From positions 1-33,986 of the forward strand of contig JAAMXY010002012.1 in assembly GCA_019677205.1 (NCBI GenBank): a stretch of 33,986 nucleotides of DNA, read 5' to 3'. The stretch's first letter is position 1. Each line of letters starts with the position of its first letter. Under the pieces are notes generated by a model. The model did not search any database and had not been told where the DNA came from. It saw nothing but the letters and a program-made list of their open reading frames with translations. Source of the stretch: Pinguiococcus pyrenoidosus. Taxonomy: Eukaryota > Sar > Pinguiophyceae > Pinguiochrysidales > Pinguiochrysidaceae. The translations under genes and the position numbers were made by a program. Below, piece by piece: positions 8,585 through 18,996 of this stretch.

Positions 8585-10109
8585 ATGTCGCGGCTCTTCG
8601 TACTTGTCAGTCTGCTGGTCGCCTCGGTGCAGGGCATCACCCTGCTCGGCCCGGCGGCCAGTCCGGTGAACACCGCGGCGGCGCTGCGCACCACGCTGGA
8701 GGTCTGCGCTGGGGACATTGCCAGGTTTCCGGCGGCAAAGGCGGCATTTTCACCAGTTTTCCGGGCTTTTTAGGAGGCGCTGAAGGATGCGGAGTGGCAT
8801 AAGCGACTCAGCCTGCTGGGCAGCACTGGCTCCATCGGCACGCAGACGCTGGACATCGTGCGGGAGCGGCCGGATCACTTCAGCATCGTGGGCCTGGCGG
8901 CAGGCCGCAACCTGGAGCTGCTGGCGGACCAGATCAAGGAGTTCGGGCCGGAGGTGGTGTCCATCCAGGACTCTGAGCAGATCCCGGAGCTGCGCAGCCT
9001 TTGCGAGGAGCGCCAGGTGAAGCAGATGCCCGCGTTCCTGGCTGGCGAGGAGGGCGCGGTGGCGGTGTCGACGGTGGCCTCCGCGGATACGGTGGTCACG
9101 GGCATCGTGGGCTGTGCCGGCCTCATCCCCACGGTGGCTGCCATCAAGGCCGGCAAGGACATCGCCCTGGCCAACAAGGAGACGCTCATCTCGGGCGGGC
9201 CGGTGATCCTGCCGCTGTTGAAGGAGACGGGGGTGCACATGATCCCCGCCGACTCCGAGCACAGCGCCATCTTTCAGTGCATGCAGGGCCTGCCGCCCAA
9301 CGGCCTCCGCAAGATCATCCTCACGGCGTCGGGGGGCGCGTTCCGGGACTGGGACGCCGCGGACCTTGACAAGGTCACCGTGGCCGACGCGCTCAAGCAT
9401 CCCAACTGGGCGATGGGCGCGAAGATCACCGTCGACTCAGCCACCATGATGAACAAGGGTCTGGAGGTGATCGAGGCGCACTACCTCTTCGGTGCGGGCT
9501 ACGACGACATCGAGGTGGTGGTGCACCCGCAGAGCATCATGCACTCCGGCGTCGAGTGCGAGGACACCTCCGTCATCGCCCAGCTTGGATGGCCCGACAT
9601 GCGCCTGCCGCTTCTCTACTCGGTCTCGTGGCCGCACCGAGTGCGCATGAAGTACAATAGTTTGGATTTTGCCAAGGTACGTCTTACGAAAAGGCAAGAG
9701 CAAAAGGCAAGAGGAAAAGGCAGAAGCGGTGTCGCGCTTCCTGGGGCGCCCGCCCAAGAGGCCCGAGCCCATCGACTCACTTGCCTCCCCTGCCTCCTCT
9801 CAAAAGGTCGGGACGATGACGTTCGTCGAGCCGGATACGAAGAAGTATCCCTGCCTGCCACTTGCGTACGCGGCAGGCAGAACAGGTGGTACCATGACCG
9901 CTGCGCTGAACGCGGCCAACGAGCGCGCCAACGAGCTCTTCCGCGAGGAGAAGATTCCCTACCTGGGCATCCCGCGAGTCATCGAGTCGGCGATGAATGC
10001 GCACGCCAACGAGGTGAAGAAGGAGGGCATCACGCTGGAGGACATCATCCAAGTCGATGAGTGGGCGCGAAAACACGTCGACGAGGCGTCCATGACAGTA
10101 GCTGCGTAA
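8585..10109 (+). CDS. DXR: 1-deoxy-D-xylulose 5-phosphate reductoisomerase
   Basis: Three exons, 8585-8701, 8774-9676 and 9807-10109, give 440 residues; introns 8702-8773 and 9677-9806 keep phase 0. DXR converts DXP to MEP with NADPH and a divalent metal, the first committed step of plastid isoprenoid synthesis. Exon 1 encodes a signal peptide ([14 protein letters not shown]) and transit-like stretch. The NADPH loop GSTGSIG is at about 55-61. Active-site blocks follow: [51 protein letters not shown] and [19 protein letters not shown]. The enzyme therefore looks complete and active. Intron 2 is purine-rich with several AAAGGCAAGA-like words. POP1 follows on the same strand after 228 bp, the only same-strand plus pair. 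Confidence 0.96.
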
Positions 10110-10337
10110 TCCTATGGCAGAAAATCAAGAAAATCAAGAAAAGAAAGACAAAATGAAAGACGCGACGAAGTTGACTGGATGAAGAGAAGTCGTTATAGTG
10201 CCTCCCTGTGCCTTCTCCTTATAGATCCTGTCACTATTCTCCACGGGACACAACAGCGCCACAACTTTCTCCGCAAAACGCCAATGAAATTACATCGCTT
10301 CCAGCTGGGCTTTGCATAGCTCTGCAACCTGTAGGAC

Positions 10338-12748
10338 ATGGCTGCTAGCTTGCGAGTGGACGCGTTTGTGGAGAGCCGCTCTGCCGAGATGGGCGCCTTT
10401 GAAGCCGCCTTGGCGAAGCACGAGGCTCTCGTTTCCTCCACAGAGGGCCATAAGGAGGCAAACTTCTCGCCTCAGACCATAGGAAATGCAAAGGCTTCGG
10501 CATCGACCAGGTCTCAGCGACACCTCCGCCGCCGCACCAATGCCCACGCGTCGTACTCGGCAAGAAGGGTGAGCGAGGAAGGAGCAAAGCCAGGCCTGTT
10601 TAGGGGGTTTCTGATGCATTTTTCTGCCATTTCTCCTAAACTTCTCAGCGGCGAAAGGGGCAGAAAGGCAAGAGAGACGGGCAGCACAAGGACAAGCGCG
10701 TTCGCGTGGACACTGCAGCGCTGAGTCGACGGCGAAGGCGGCGGCCGGCCATGCTGAGGGAGACCCACAACCCGAACATCCGGCGGGAGCCTGGGGACGC
10801 CCTCAAGAATTGGCTCGAGACGCATATCTGGCATGCCAAGCGCATGCACATGAGGACGTTGGGCGACTTTCGCGTCCCTCTGTGCCACTCTGGTCGAGGC
10901 AACAAGGCGGCCGCCAGCCTCATGCGCAGCAGGTGCACCGTACACGATGCATCGTACCAGCGAGTCTTGGAGATGTCAGCGGCGGACGGCGATGTTTTGC
11001 TGCGGGTTTTGCGCTCTTGCATCGATCCCCTTCACCCAGGCGTCTTCGTGGACGCTGCCGACCAACCACAAGCCGGATCCGAGCGGCCTTTTTGCGGCGC
11101 TTTCCTGCTGGGCGACCGGGAGCTGTCGGTTGTCTTCCATCGCGCTGGAAAGTTTCCCCGCCTGGCGGTCGGGCCGACCCAGATTCAGTACTTTGACATC
11201 GAGCACGCGTCTTCCCAAGGCGTCTCACAGCGAAAGCGACTGTGGCTCACAGTGCATCCGCTAGCACGCCAGGAATTGGTCGAAGCGGTCGAGGAAGCGA
11301 TTGACCTCTGCCTTGGACCGGATGGGAAGGATCTCGTCACGGTGCAGTGGCTCGGACTTCGGGAGCGCAGCCAGGGCGGCGAGACGCCAGAGGATGCAGG
11401 CGTCAATCGATTTGAGCTTTGCGGAGTGAACGCTCTCCACGTTCTGGGCGAGGCCGTGATCCCTTCGCAAGCAGACGACGGCCAGGTGCAACTTCTCGAC
11501 TGGTCGGATGCTTGGCGTCCCTGGCGAGAGCAGCAAGCTAAGGCGTGTCCTTTCTCGGAGTCTTCGTGTCGCGTGCACCATGTCTTTTGCCGACAGCCAG
11601 AGGGCCAAGGAGGACGTCTTCAGTGGCGGTTCCAGCCGGTTAGTCCAGATGCGAGCAATGAGCATGGCGGTGCGGCAAACAAACGCACAAAACACACAAG
11701 CATCAGGAATCCTGCCGCTCGCGTGGAGGCGTTGCGGGCCTGGCAGGATCATCAGGCGGCTGTTGAAGGGTCTGCACCGAGGAGCTTGCCAAGCAAGTAC
11801 TGGGTCCCCGTGCAGCTGATCCTTCGCTCCCCAAAGATCACCGGACGTCCGTCGGATCTCGGTTGGAACCTTGCGTCGGACGCTCGTCGAGAGCCCTTCG
11901 CGTGGCACCCGTTGGAGGTGGATGTGATCGTACCGGAGAAGTGGGGAATGCACATCTGGACAGCACTGCAGATGGCGGGTGCCTGTGCCATCGGAACTCA
12001 GGAGCAAGAAGAGCTTCGGCTGCAGCTCCGCAAGCCTTCCTTCCCGCGGGACTTTCCGGACACGGACGCCGCTCTTCAGTCTGTGGATCTAGCAAAGGGG
12101 GCGCAGAGTCACCTGTCAGAGATGCTGCTGCTTGAAGCAGCCGAGGGAGATGCTTCCGGGGAGCAGTTCTTGAGGTGGGCGGTTTGCCGAGGAGAGCATT
12201 ATGCGTCGGCGTTCCTGCCAGCTGTGCCCCGGATGAGGCTGCCGCCAAAGGTGCTGCGGCGGAAGGCAGCCTTTGGGAACGCAGCAAAGCTTGGACTGCG
12301 CTGGGTGGCTCGAAAACGAGTTTCTGACGCAGATCACGAAGCCTCAGAACCTACGGAGCGTATTGAGCTGCCGATGCCAACCCTCGTCCCAATCTCTTTG
12401 GTGCAGATTGGGAAAGGGCGCCTGGTTCCCGGAGCCGCGATCTACGCCAAAGATGCGCAGCGGTACCAGAGGAATGAAGATGGCACACTTGCGGACTCCT
12501 TGCCGGCTTCGGAGGACCAGGAAATGCGCGCGGCCAACATGGATCCCATCGGTCAAGTGACTTCTGCGGGGTTTATCTATAGCTCCGGTCGCATGGGAGC
12601 GCTTGGCTTTGTACGCGCGCAGGAGTGCATGAGTTTGTTGAGCGATACGTCGTCGTCTTCTGGAAAGAAAGGTGGCGGCGCGGGCGTGGTGTTTGTGGGA
12701 ACTTCCAAAGGTTTGTGCCTCGCAGGTGTCGATCCTTTGCCCCTATAG
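10338..12748 (+). CDS. POP1: POP1, protein subunit of RNase P / RNase MRP
   Basis: Two exons, 10338-10568 and 10649-12748, give 776 residues; the intron 10569-10648 has donor GTGAGC and acceptor CTCAG in phase 0. POP1 is the largest protein of nuclear RNase P and MRP, which trim tRNA 5' ends and process rRNA. Residues about 60-80 carry the family's basic block (QRHLRRRTNAHASY), and the run LETHIWHAKRMHM after residue 110 is the POP1 signature. The middle POPLD region is recognisable around KYWVPVQLILRSP, DLGWNL, WHPLEVDVIVPEKWGMHIWTA. The C-terminus has a GFIYSSGRMGALGFV strand typical of the family's end. Shorter than the human protein (1024). The intron position is supported because the reading frame resumes exactly in the basic region. 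Confidence 0.9.
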
Positions 12749-13212
12749 AGATCACCTCCCAAAGAGGGCCGAGGAGGCTTCAAAAACGAAGAGTATAGTT
12801 CCGTGGGCCGAATCATGTGCCATCAATGACTCCACAGCGACTGAGCTGTTGTGTTTCCAAGCGTTCCTCTGAAGGCTTGGACGAAGACGACGTCGTCTTC
12901 GCCAGCTTCACACATCACTGCCCATCTACAAAACGCGCAAAAGAGAGCGCCTCTCCTAGAGGCCTGATCCCAGCATCCGGGACGAATACCACGTTCTCTC
13001 TACCCTTCATACGATTGCGAACTGCATCGCACTTTGCAAGAAAAAATGTAAGTAATGGAAGAAGCTGCAATTCATACACACAATCACGATTCCTCCAACA
13101 CACGGCGCCAGCTGATGTCAGCGGGATGCGTCCGAGGCAAATGCAAAAAGCCTCTCGGCGAGAAAGGCTATAGGCCACCCTACGCAAAAGGCGGCCTTCA
13201 ACAGCTGCGGCC
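12749..13212. other. Convergent 3' space between POP1 and the membrane protein
   Basis: 464 bp with no convincing gene. It holds a perfect 20-bp palindrome (12882-12901) and a short perfect hairpin, GCCTCT-CCT-AGAGGC, at 12949-12963. These may help end or separate the two converging transcripts. Confidence 0.6.
12882..12901. repeat. Perfect 20-bp palindrome
   Basis: CGAAGACGACGTCGTCTTCG reads identically on both strands and is centred on GACGTC. It lies 134 bp beyond the POP1 stop. A dimeric protein site (the centre resembles a CRE/bZIP core) or a cruciform/terminator role are both possible. Confidence 0.9.
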
Positions 13213-13932
13213 TTAGGCCTGGACCATGGGGGTGTGCGCCTTCTGCTCGAGGCTCTTGAGCCAGGCAATGTCCAGAACGAGCGGCGCCTCGGCCAGGCCC
13301 ATGGCTCCGGCGATGCAGCCGGCGCAGACGGCAAAGCCAGGGAAGACGGTTGCGCCGAAGCAGACGTCCTCGAAGGGCGTTTCGCCCGCGAGAGAGTCGC
13401 CGCCGGTGAAGCCGGAGAAGACGGCAAGGAAGGCGATGATGACGGCCATGATGCTCATGGCGACGCGGACGACGAAGAGGTTGTGCTCGCTAGCCTCCAT
13501 CTTCTCGCGGGTGACGAGGTAGGCAAAGGCCCAGATGAGCGTGAGCTGCAGCGCGCACATCACGTAGGCCGCAATGGCAATGCCCGCGCCGGCCCCGAAC
13601 TCGGCGCGAGCATCCTCGAAGAAGTCCTCGAACTCGCCATTGGGGGCGTCGTCGATGGCGTCGTCATAGCTCATGCAGTCGTCCACGGTGACCATCCCGT
13701 TGATCACGTCCTCTCTGCAGACCTCTCGCGAGTGGAAGCGGAAGCTCACCTGGCCGTCGGGGCAGTTGAGCACCTTGTTGGCCCAGGCCAGCACCGGCGT
13801 ATTGTCATTGAAGCTCAGCGCGATGAGGATCATCTGGCCCACGATGATGAAGGTCAAGAAGTACACTCCCCGGTAGGAGACCGGCTCGAAGCCGGAGTCC
13901 TTGCTCACGTTCTTGCTGGTGTTGGACGCCAT
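13213..13932 (-). CDS. Four-helix membrane protein, unknown function
   Basis: Single exon on the minus strand, 239 residues. Four hydrophobic segments are visible at about 22-41, 120-143, 155-175 and 195-220, and both ends should be cytosolic. Between helices 1 and 2 lies a long acidic loop with several cysteines (NCPDGQ, EVCRED, DDCMSY), giving a tetraspan or claudin-like layout with a disulfide-bonded outer loop. There is no CCG motif as in true tetraspanins and I recognise no family. The chosen Met (13930-13932) starts a clean polar N-terminus; the frame stays open upstream for 140 codons, but that part is Arg/Ser-rich and looks non-coding. It converges with POP1 and diverges from the coiled-coil gene. 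Confidence 0.7.
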   Translation of the reverse strand: MASNTSKNVSKDSGFEPVSYRGVYFLTFIIVGQMILIALSFNDNTPVLAWANKVLNCPDGQVSFRFHSREVCREDVINGMVTVDDCMSYDDAIDDAPNGEFEDFFEDARAEFGAGAGIAIAAYVMCALQLTLIWAFAYLVTREKMEASEHNLFVVRVAMSIMAVIIAFLAVFSGFTGGDSLAGETPFEDVCFGATVFPGFAVCAGCIAGAMGLAEAPLVLDIAWLKSLEQKAHTPMVQA

Positions 13933-14427
13933 GGGACTCTGCTTTCCTTGCTCCTTGCAACTGCAGGCTGCTGCCGGCTGGGGACGGGGCTTCTGCGGGC
14001 CAGTTGCGCGCCTGCGCGCGCCCCCCCCAGCGGTCGTTTTCGACCCTTCTGGAAGCGGTTGCGCTGCATGGTCGACACGTTCCGACGCAGCTGTCCAAGA
14101 GGCACTCAAGCATCGGGTCGGAGCGAAGGAACATTCGAGATGGGAGAGACGCACATCGTACGTCGACGTGGAGGAATTTGATTTCAGTGTATGGCGGAAT
14201 AGAGGGTTTTCCGAACTGCGTGGAGAGATCCGAACCGAAGGAATGCGCCAATGGTGCGTAGCGGATCTTTGAAATCTTTGATGTTGTCGAGTTAGGGATC
14301 CCATTGGGGAGCCTGGAGTGGCTCGCTGCATGAAAAGAGCGTACGGGTGCACGCAATGATAGAGCCATCTAGACAGACGGAATCTATTCCCCTATCCAAT
14401 CATCATCCTTCCCGCTTCGATCATTCA

Positions 14428-14562
14428 AATGACCGTTGATGTATTTAAATTTGTTATGATCAAATGGCCTATAGGAGTTCTGATAAATACATATTCTAAA
14501 AATTGGGTTTTCACTAATATGTTAAATTATAAAATTATTTTAAATATATTCAAAAGCTGTTC
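14428..14562. other. AT-rich island, the longest in the window
   Basis: About 135 bp, mostly A and T, with words such as GTTAAATTATAAAATTATTT and TAAATATATT. It shares the vocabulary AAATTTGTTA / GTTAAATT / AATATATT with the island at 30476-30560. It could be a promoter core, an origin-like element or an old organelle DNA insertion. Confidence 0.65.
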
Positions 14563-14566
14563 GGGG

Positions 14567-14594
14567 AGACAGACAGACAGACAGACGGACAGAC
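14567..14594. repeat. AGAC tetranucleotide microsatellite
   Basis: Seven AGAC-type units follow one another, with one unit changed to GGAC. It abuts the AT-rich island and lies 70 bp before the start of the coiled-coil gene, so it is probably in its 5' leader or core promoter. Confidence 0.9.
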
Positions 14595-14663
14595 GGAGGA
14601 AAGGCTTTGACGAAGCTTGCGCCGCCCGACTTCGCGCGCGCGCGCCTTCACGGAGTTTGAAGC

Positions 14664-16079
14664 ATGAGATCTACGTTGTCAGAGCAGGTGGTGAGCCTTG
14701 CTTTCCCGAGTGCGTCGACCACCGGAGGCGAGGTCTCCGACGCAACCTTGAGCGCGGTTGACAAGGAGTTGGAAAGCGCACCTCTCCTCACCGACGCGCT
14801 CTCAAAGCTGCTGTACCGCCTCGACAACTGCCGAGGCGTAGAGCAGCATCTGGAAGATTCGGTGCGTCATCTGCACCTGCTTTGCTTGCCGCACCCAGCG
14901 GTGAGACCGCTTTTTGGTCGACGCACTTGCTCTAACGCGCCTTCTGGACGTTTGTTTGCTTCGACAGCTCCGAAGACTAGAACAGCAAGATGCGCGTTTG
15001 GACGGCGAGAACTCCTTGCTTGTCAACCAGGTGCGTAGCCTCTTCGGAGAGCTCCTTGCAGGCTCTGCTTGCTAACGGACATTCTGTGGCTGGCAGGTCC
15101 GAATCCTCGAGCAAGACTTGGCGCACGCGGAGGAACTTCGCAAGCATGAAAACGCCGAGTTTCGGCAAGAGCGCAGTCGCTTTAGCGAGATTAAGGAGGA
15201 CCTGGAGAAGCGCCTGAACAAGCTGGAGGGCCGCGACTCCGCGTACGCGGCCAACCTGCGCCGGAGCGAAGCGCAGTACCTCAAACTTCAGAAGCAGCTG
15301 AAGAGTGTGGTCGCGCAGAACGACCGCAAAGGAAACAGCAAGCGGGAGCTTACAGTCGTGCGGGTCTTGTCGGAAAGTTCGTCCATGTCGCTCGCACCCG
15401 CTGCAGTGGCCTCGAAAGCCAATCGGCGGCAGAGACCGGGCGCACAAGCCGAGAGAGCAAGGCGGACTCCCTCCGGCTCCAGCAAGGCGTTGGCGGTTCT
15501 CCACCAGCACCTGGAGTCCTCCGAGATGAGCCGGTGCCAGGAGCTCCTCGAGGAGAATCACGTCCTTCGCGACGAAGTAGCAACGCTGCGGCAGAAGCTG
15601 GAGGAGGCGCTGGCGCACGAGACCGCGGAGCAGATGTCTCCCTACGACATCAAGGCGATGCCGGCGTCGTGGATCGCGGCGAATGTCAGCCGCGGACGCA
15701 TTGCGGAGGCCCTCTACCGCTTCGAGAGGTCCTCCTCGTCCCTGAGAGCGCATTTGGAGGGAGTTCCGGAGGCGTTGAAGGAGGTCGCTGCTTCTACTTT
15801 GGAGGAGCCCGTGCAGATTGGGTCCTTGACGGACGTGGAGAACCTGCAGGCCAAGCTTGTCCAGAGCATGAGCCACATCGCCGAGCTGGAGAAGCTGGTG
15901 AAGGTCCTCTTTGTAGATGAGCCCAAGGTACGTCGAGTGGCCGCTCGACACCGTCGCGAATGGCGTTGGCACAATGCAGCACCGAACACTGACCACAGTT
16001 GCTGGACGCACAGGGCATGGGCAAGGCTGACGACATCAGCCACGAGTCTTCGATGGCGGAAGAGTTGGAAATCGACTAA
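14664..16079 (+). CDS. Coiled-coil protein, possibly ADIP/SSX2IP-like
   Basis: Four exons, 14664-14861, 14968-15030, 15097-15927 and 15999-16079, all in phase 0 with GT-AG introns, give 390 residues. The second exon is only 63 bp and encodes a heptad-like piece (LRRLEQQDARLDGEN) that runs straight into exon 3, which supports the model. Residues about 65-170 form a long charged coiled coil; a Ser/Arg-rich break follows, then a second coiled coil (LEENHVLRDEVATLRQKLEEA) and a last one near the C-terminus (NLQAKLVQSMSHIAELEKLV). The first coil resembles the afadin/alpha-actinin-binding (ADIP/SSX2IP, Msd1) domain of centrosome and cilium proteins, but coiled coils mislead easily, so the family is tentative. 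It ends 24 bp from the convergent GT64 gene. Confidence 0.75.
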
Positions 16080-16103
16080 ACCGCGCGTTTGTCTGCCTTA
16101 GCA

Positions 16104-17422
16104 TCATAATCCGTATCTCTCGTGGTATTTCTGCTCCGTGCTGCTGTATCGTACGTACGTCTTCCTGGTGAGGGCCGCCGAGCTGAACAGAGACCGCATG
16201 TGCTTGATGCAGCCGGTCCGAATCTCCTCATGGTGGTTCTTCCCAGCGCTGGTCTTCGAGTGGATCCCCCTGAACGATGCAAAGCCTGGGTGGTCAGAAA
16301 ACCTTCCACCACCTCCCACCACCACCACCGCATTGGGTGAGGACATCAGAACAAACGGAGATCGAGTCTTCGTCACCTGGTAAGATGATACCATTGCCAC
16401 ATCTCCTTTGGCTTCCCGGTGTCCACCCAGATCGGCGGCAGGCAGGACGCTTCGCTCACCAAGAAGGCCATGGCCAGATCCTCACAATTGGTTCTACCGT
16501 CTACAAAATCTCGAAGCTGCTTGAAGCGATCCTCCTGGAAGTGGCGCAGGTGCTTCCGGTGGAAGAACGCAATCTTCGTGAGCACCAAGTGGTACCCATT
16601 CAGATACGCCTTCTGGTCAAACTGACTGTACACGTCGTTGTCGATGTTGCGAGGGTGATACCCCACCATGGTCTCGCGATTCTCGCGCCAGACCAGAAAG
16701 CCCGCCCTCAGCTGCGCGCACGTGGGCAGCAGGTCGTCGTCGATGCTCAGTACCGCTTCCGTGGGAATCTCCGTCTTCGGCAAGAAGCGATTGTTGATGC
16801 TGTTCTGCTGGTGCACCTCGAACTCGATCCACCCGGCGCCCCTGCTGGACAGGTGCTTCAGCTGCGCCGGCGGCGCTTCGTCCTGATCAGACCAGATCAC
16901 TTGAATCATCGCGATCTCCGCGCAGCGGTCGAGATTGGCCAAGCTCTGCCGCAGGAAGTCGTTTCGCTTGTACGTGTTCAGGCGCACGGTGTACTTCTCG
17001 GCCTGGACGCTTCGCTCGATGCTCTCCAGAGACAGATACTCGTGCGGGACGTCTCTCCACAGATACACCAGCAAGGCCAGCACCGCCAGCGAGCACACCA
17101 CCGCTCTGGCGATCTTCGGGGAGCGCCAGAGAGCACCACTCCTGAGCCAGGAGATCAGGTCATGCTTGGCGAAGGCCTCTCGACACGGCGCAAACATGTC
17201 CGTAAAGACAGGAGCGCTCCCGCCGGACTCGTCCACCTGCAAAGTCGCCGGTTCCAGCGCGCCGCTGAGGCGCTTGGAGTCTTCATGACTCGCCAGGTCC
17301 GACGTCACTCTTTCTGCCGGAGACGCCGGAGCACCTGTGGCGGCCACGCGATTGCGCATGAGGTCTTCTGCGGCGTTCCCGCCAAGAATTTGACAGAGGG
17401 AGAGAGAGAGACGCTGCTGCAT
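16104..17422 (-). CDS. GT64 exostosin-like glycosyltransferase, type II membrane protein
   Basis: Two exons on the minus strand, 17422-16377 and 16269-16104, give 403 residues; the intron (16376-16270, GTGACG to TTCAG) keeps phase 2. The protein has a 100-residue cytosolic tail, one membrane helix at about 104-122 and a lumenal catalytic domain. The GT64 (EXTL2 / exostosin C-terminal) pattern is clear: NTYKR at 149-153, IQVIWSDQDEAPP, INNRFLPK, LSIDDD at 225-230 with the metal-binding acidic triad, LNGYHLVLTKIAFFH, DGRTNCEDLAMAFLVS and PPIWVDTG. Exon 2 supplies the C-terminal part (HHEEIRTGCI). Animal members add GlcNAc or GalNAc in heparan-type chains; plant members act on sphingolipid glycans. 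The substrate here is unknown. A start at the Met around residue 22 is also possible. Confidence 0.88.
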
Positions 17423-17800
17423 ACACGCTATTGGGCTGTGGCACAGGGTAGCATCACGCTAATTCTCCTCGCGGCATCCGTTCATTGGGTCTGAAGCCAA
17501 AGTCAAATTCCAAAATTGCATTTTGGGGGGAACAGACTTTATCGAAACCCTGGTGTAATCGGTTTCGATTCTGTCGATGATGCGGCTTGATGGGACATGC
17601 GGGCGTAGCTGCACAGCTGCAAATTCATTGGTGTTCCAGAGTCCTCGTTTCCAATCAGCTAATGCACAGCCAAGTACGATGCAGAACATCAACGGACTTC
17701 TTGGTTCCGCCGGAAGAACACCCAAAGCTCCTCGAGCCTCCTGCTCCTGACGCCGTCTTCTCGCCTTCCCCTTGGTGCTGCCAAGGCCCCCAGACGCAGC
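17423..17800. other. Divergent promoter region, GT64 / BAR-SH3
   Basis: 378 bp without a gene. It contains the inverted repeat at 17541-17569 and a G6 run just before it. Frames extend through part of it from the BAR-SH3 side but have no recognisable content. Confidence 0.6.
17541..17569. repeat. 9-bp inverted repeat with 11-base spacer
   Basis: ATCGAAACC at 17541-17549 and its exact reverse complement GGTTTCGAT at 17561-17569. It lies between divergent GT64 and BAR-SH3 starts and could be a two-fold protein site. Confidence 0.8.
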
Positions 17801-18943
17801 ATGAAGCTCATGAAGAATCTGAAGCTCCGCGGGGCGCACGCGGCGCCCGAGGAAGACGAGCTGACCAGCTTGCGCAGCAAGTTCAGCACCTTGCGCAGCA
17901 ACTTCGAGGTGGCGGGCGCCGCCACCACGGACTTCGGCATGAAGCAGAAGGCGTTCTTCGAGACTGGCATGAACCTGGCGGTGGAGATGGAGAAGTACTG
18001 GAACGGCGAGCTGGACGTGGCCTGGCCAGAGTCCTGCGGAGGAGACCATCGGACGCTGCATTCAGCGGTGCACATGTTCCGCGCGGAGTGGGTGGACCTC
18101 AACGAGATCACCCGGCGCAGCTGCGCCAAGGTGCTGGTGGACATGGCGGTCAACCCGCTCATCCAGGCCAAGGAGAGCGTCTTCCCGGAGGTGGAGCTTC
18201 TGCTGACCGAGCGCCAGCGGATCATGGCGGACGTTGGCTCGTACTCCCGCAAGGTGGAGGAGGGCGACCAGCGCGAGCGCAGCCCCCACATGGCCGCGGA
18301 TACGGAGGCGCAGCGCCAGCTGCAGACGCTGCGTGCCAAGAAGGAGCGCGCCACCAGGGACTTCGAGGCCACGGACGCCAAGGCCAGGGAGGAGGCGATA
18401 AAGGCCAAGCGCGCGCACGACGAGCTGCTGGAGATGACCATGGTGACGCTGTACACCTTGCAGATGTGCCTCTTCCGAGAGGCCGCGCAGCGGCTGGAGC
18501 GGATCGTGGAGGCCTTTCCCGTCGACAAGGTGGGCGCGGTGGAGCGCCAGCTGCAGGCGCTCCTCGCGGCCGGAGGGCCCGAGAAGAAGCAGCGGGAGGG
18601 CAAGAGCAACATGCGGAAGGGGCTGGAGGTCCTCAGCGGCATCAGCACGCTCAAGGAGCTGCGGGAGGAAGAGTCCCAGGCCAAGGCGGAGGTGCAGGCC
18701 GGCGAGCAGCGGCGGAGGCAGTTCGCCGCAGCCGTCAGCGCGGCGACGACGCATGGCCAGGCTGCCTCTCCGCCGCCCGAGATGAGCGACGCGAAGGCAG
18801 AGGAGGCGCAGAAGCAGCCACAACCGCAGCCACCGCTCAAGAAGCATCAACCGCACCAGGAGGTCAACCTGCAGAAGCAGGCGCTGCAGCAGCTGCAACA
18901 GACGCAGCAGCGCATCCAGCAACGCATTCAGCAGCAGATCCAA

Positions 18944-18996
<53 letters not shown>

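Larger units (their letters stand above)
13933..14663. other. Divergent promoter region with AT island and AGAC repeat
   Basis: 731 bp between two divergent starts. From the minus-strand gene outward it is first GC-rich, then holds an AT-rich island (14428-14562), an AGAC microsatellite (14567-14594) and a short CG-repeat run near 14632-14643. Open frames in it are not protein-like. Confidence 0.6.

Noticed and set aside
13234-14181. Open frame of 315 codons opposite the four-helix membrane protein
   Set aside because: Its sequence mirrors the minus-strand gene and has no hydrophobic or domain pattern of its own.
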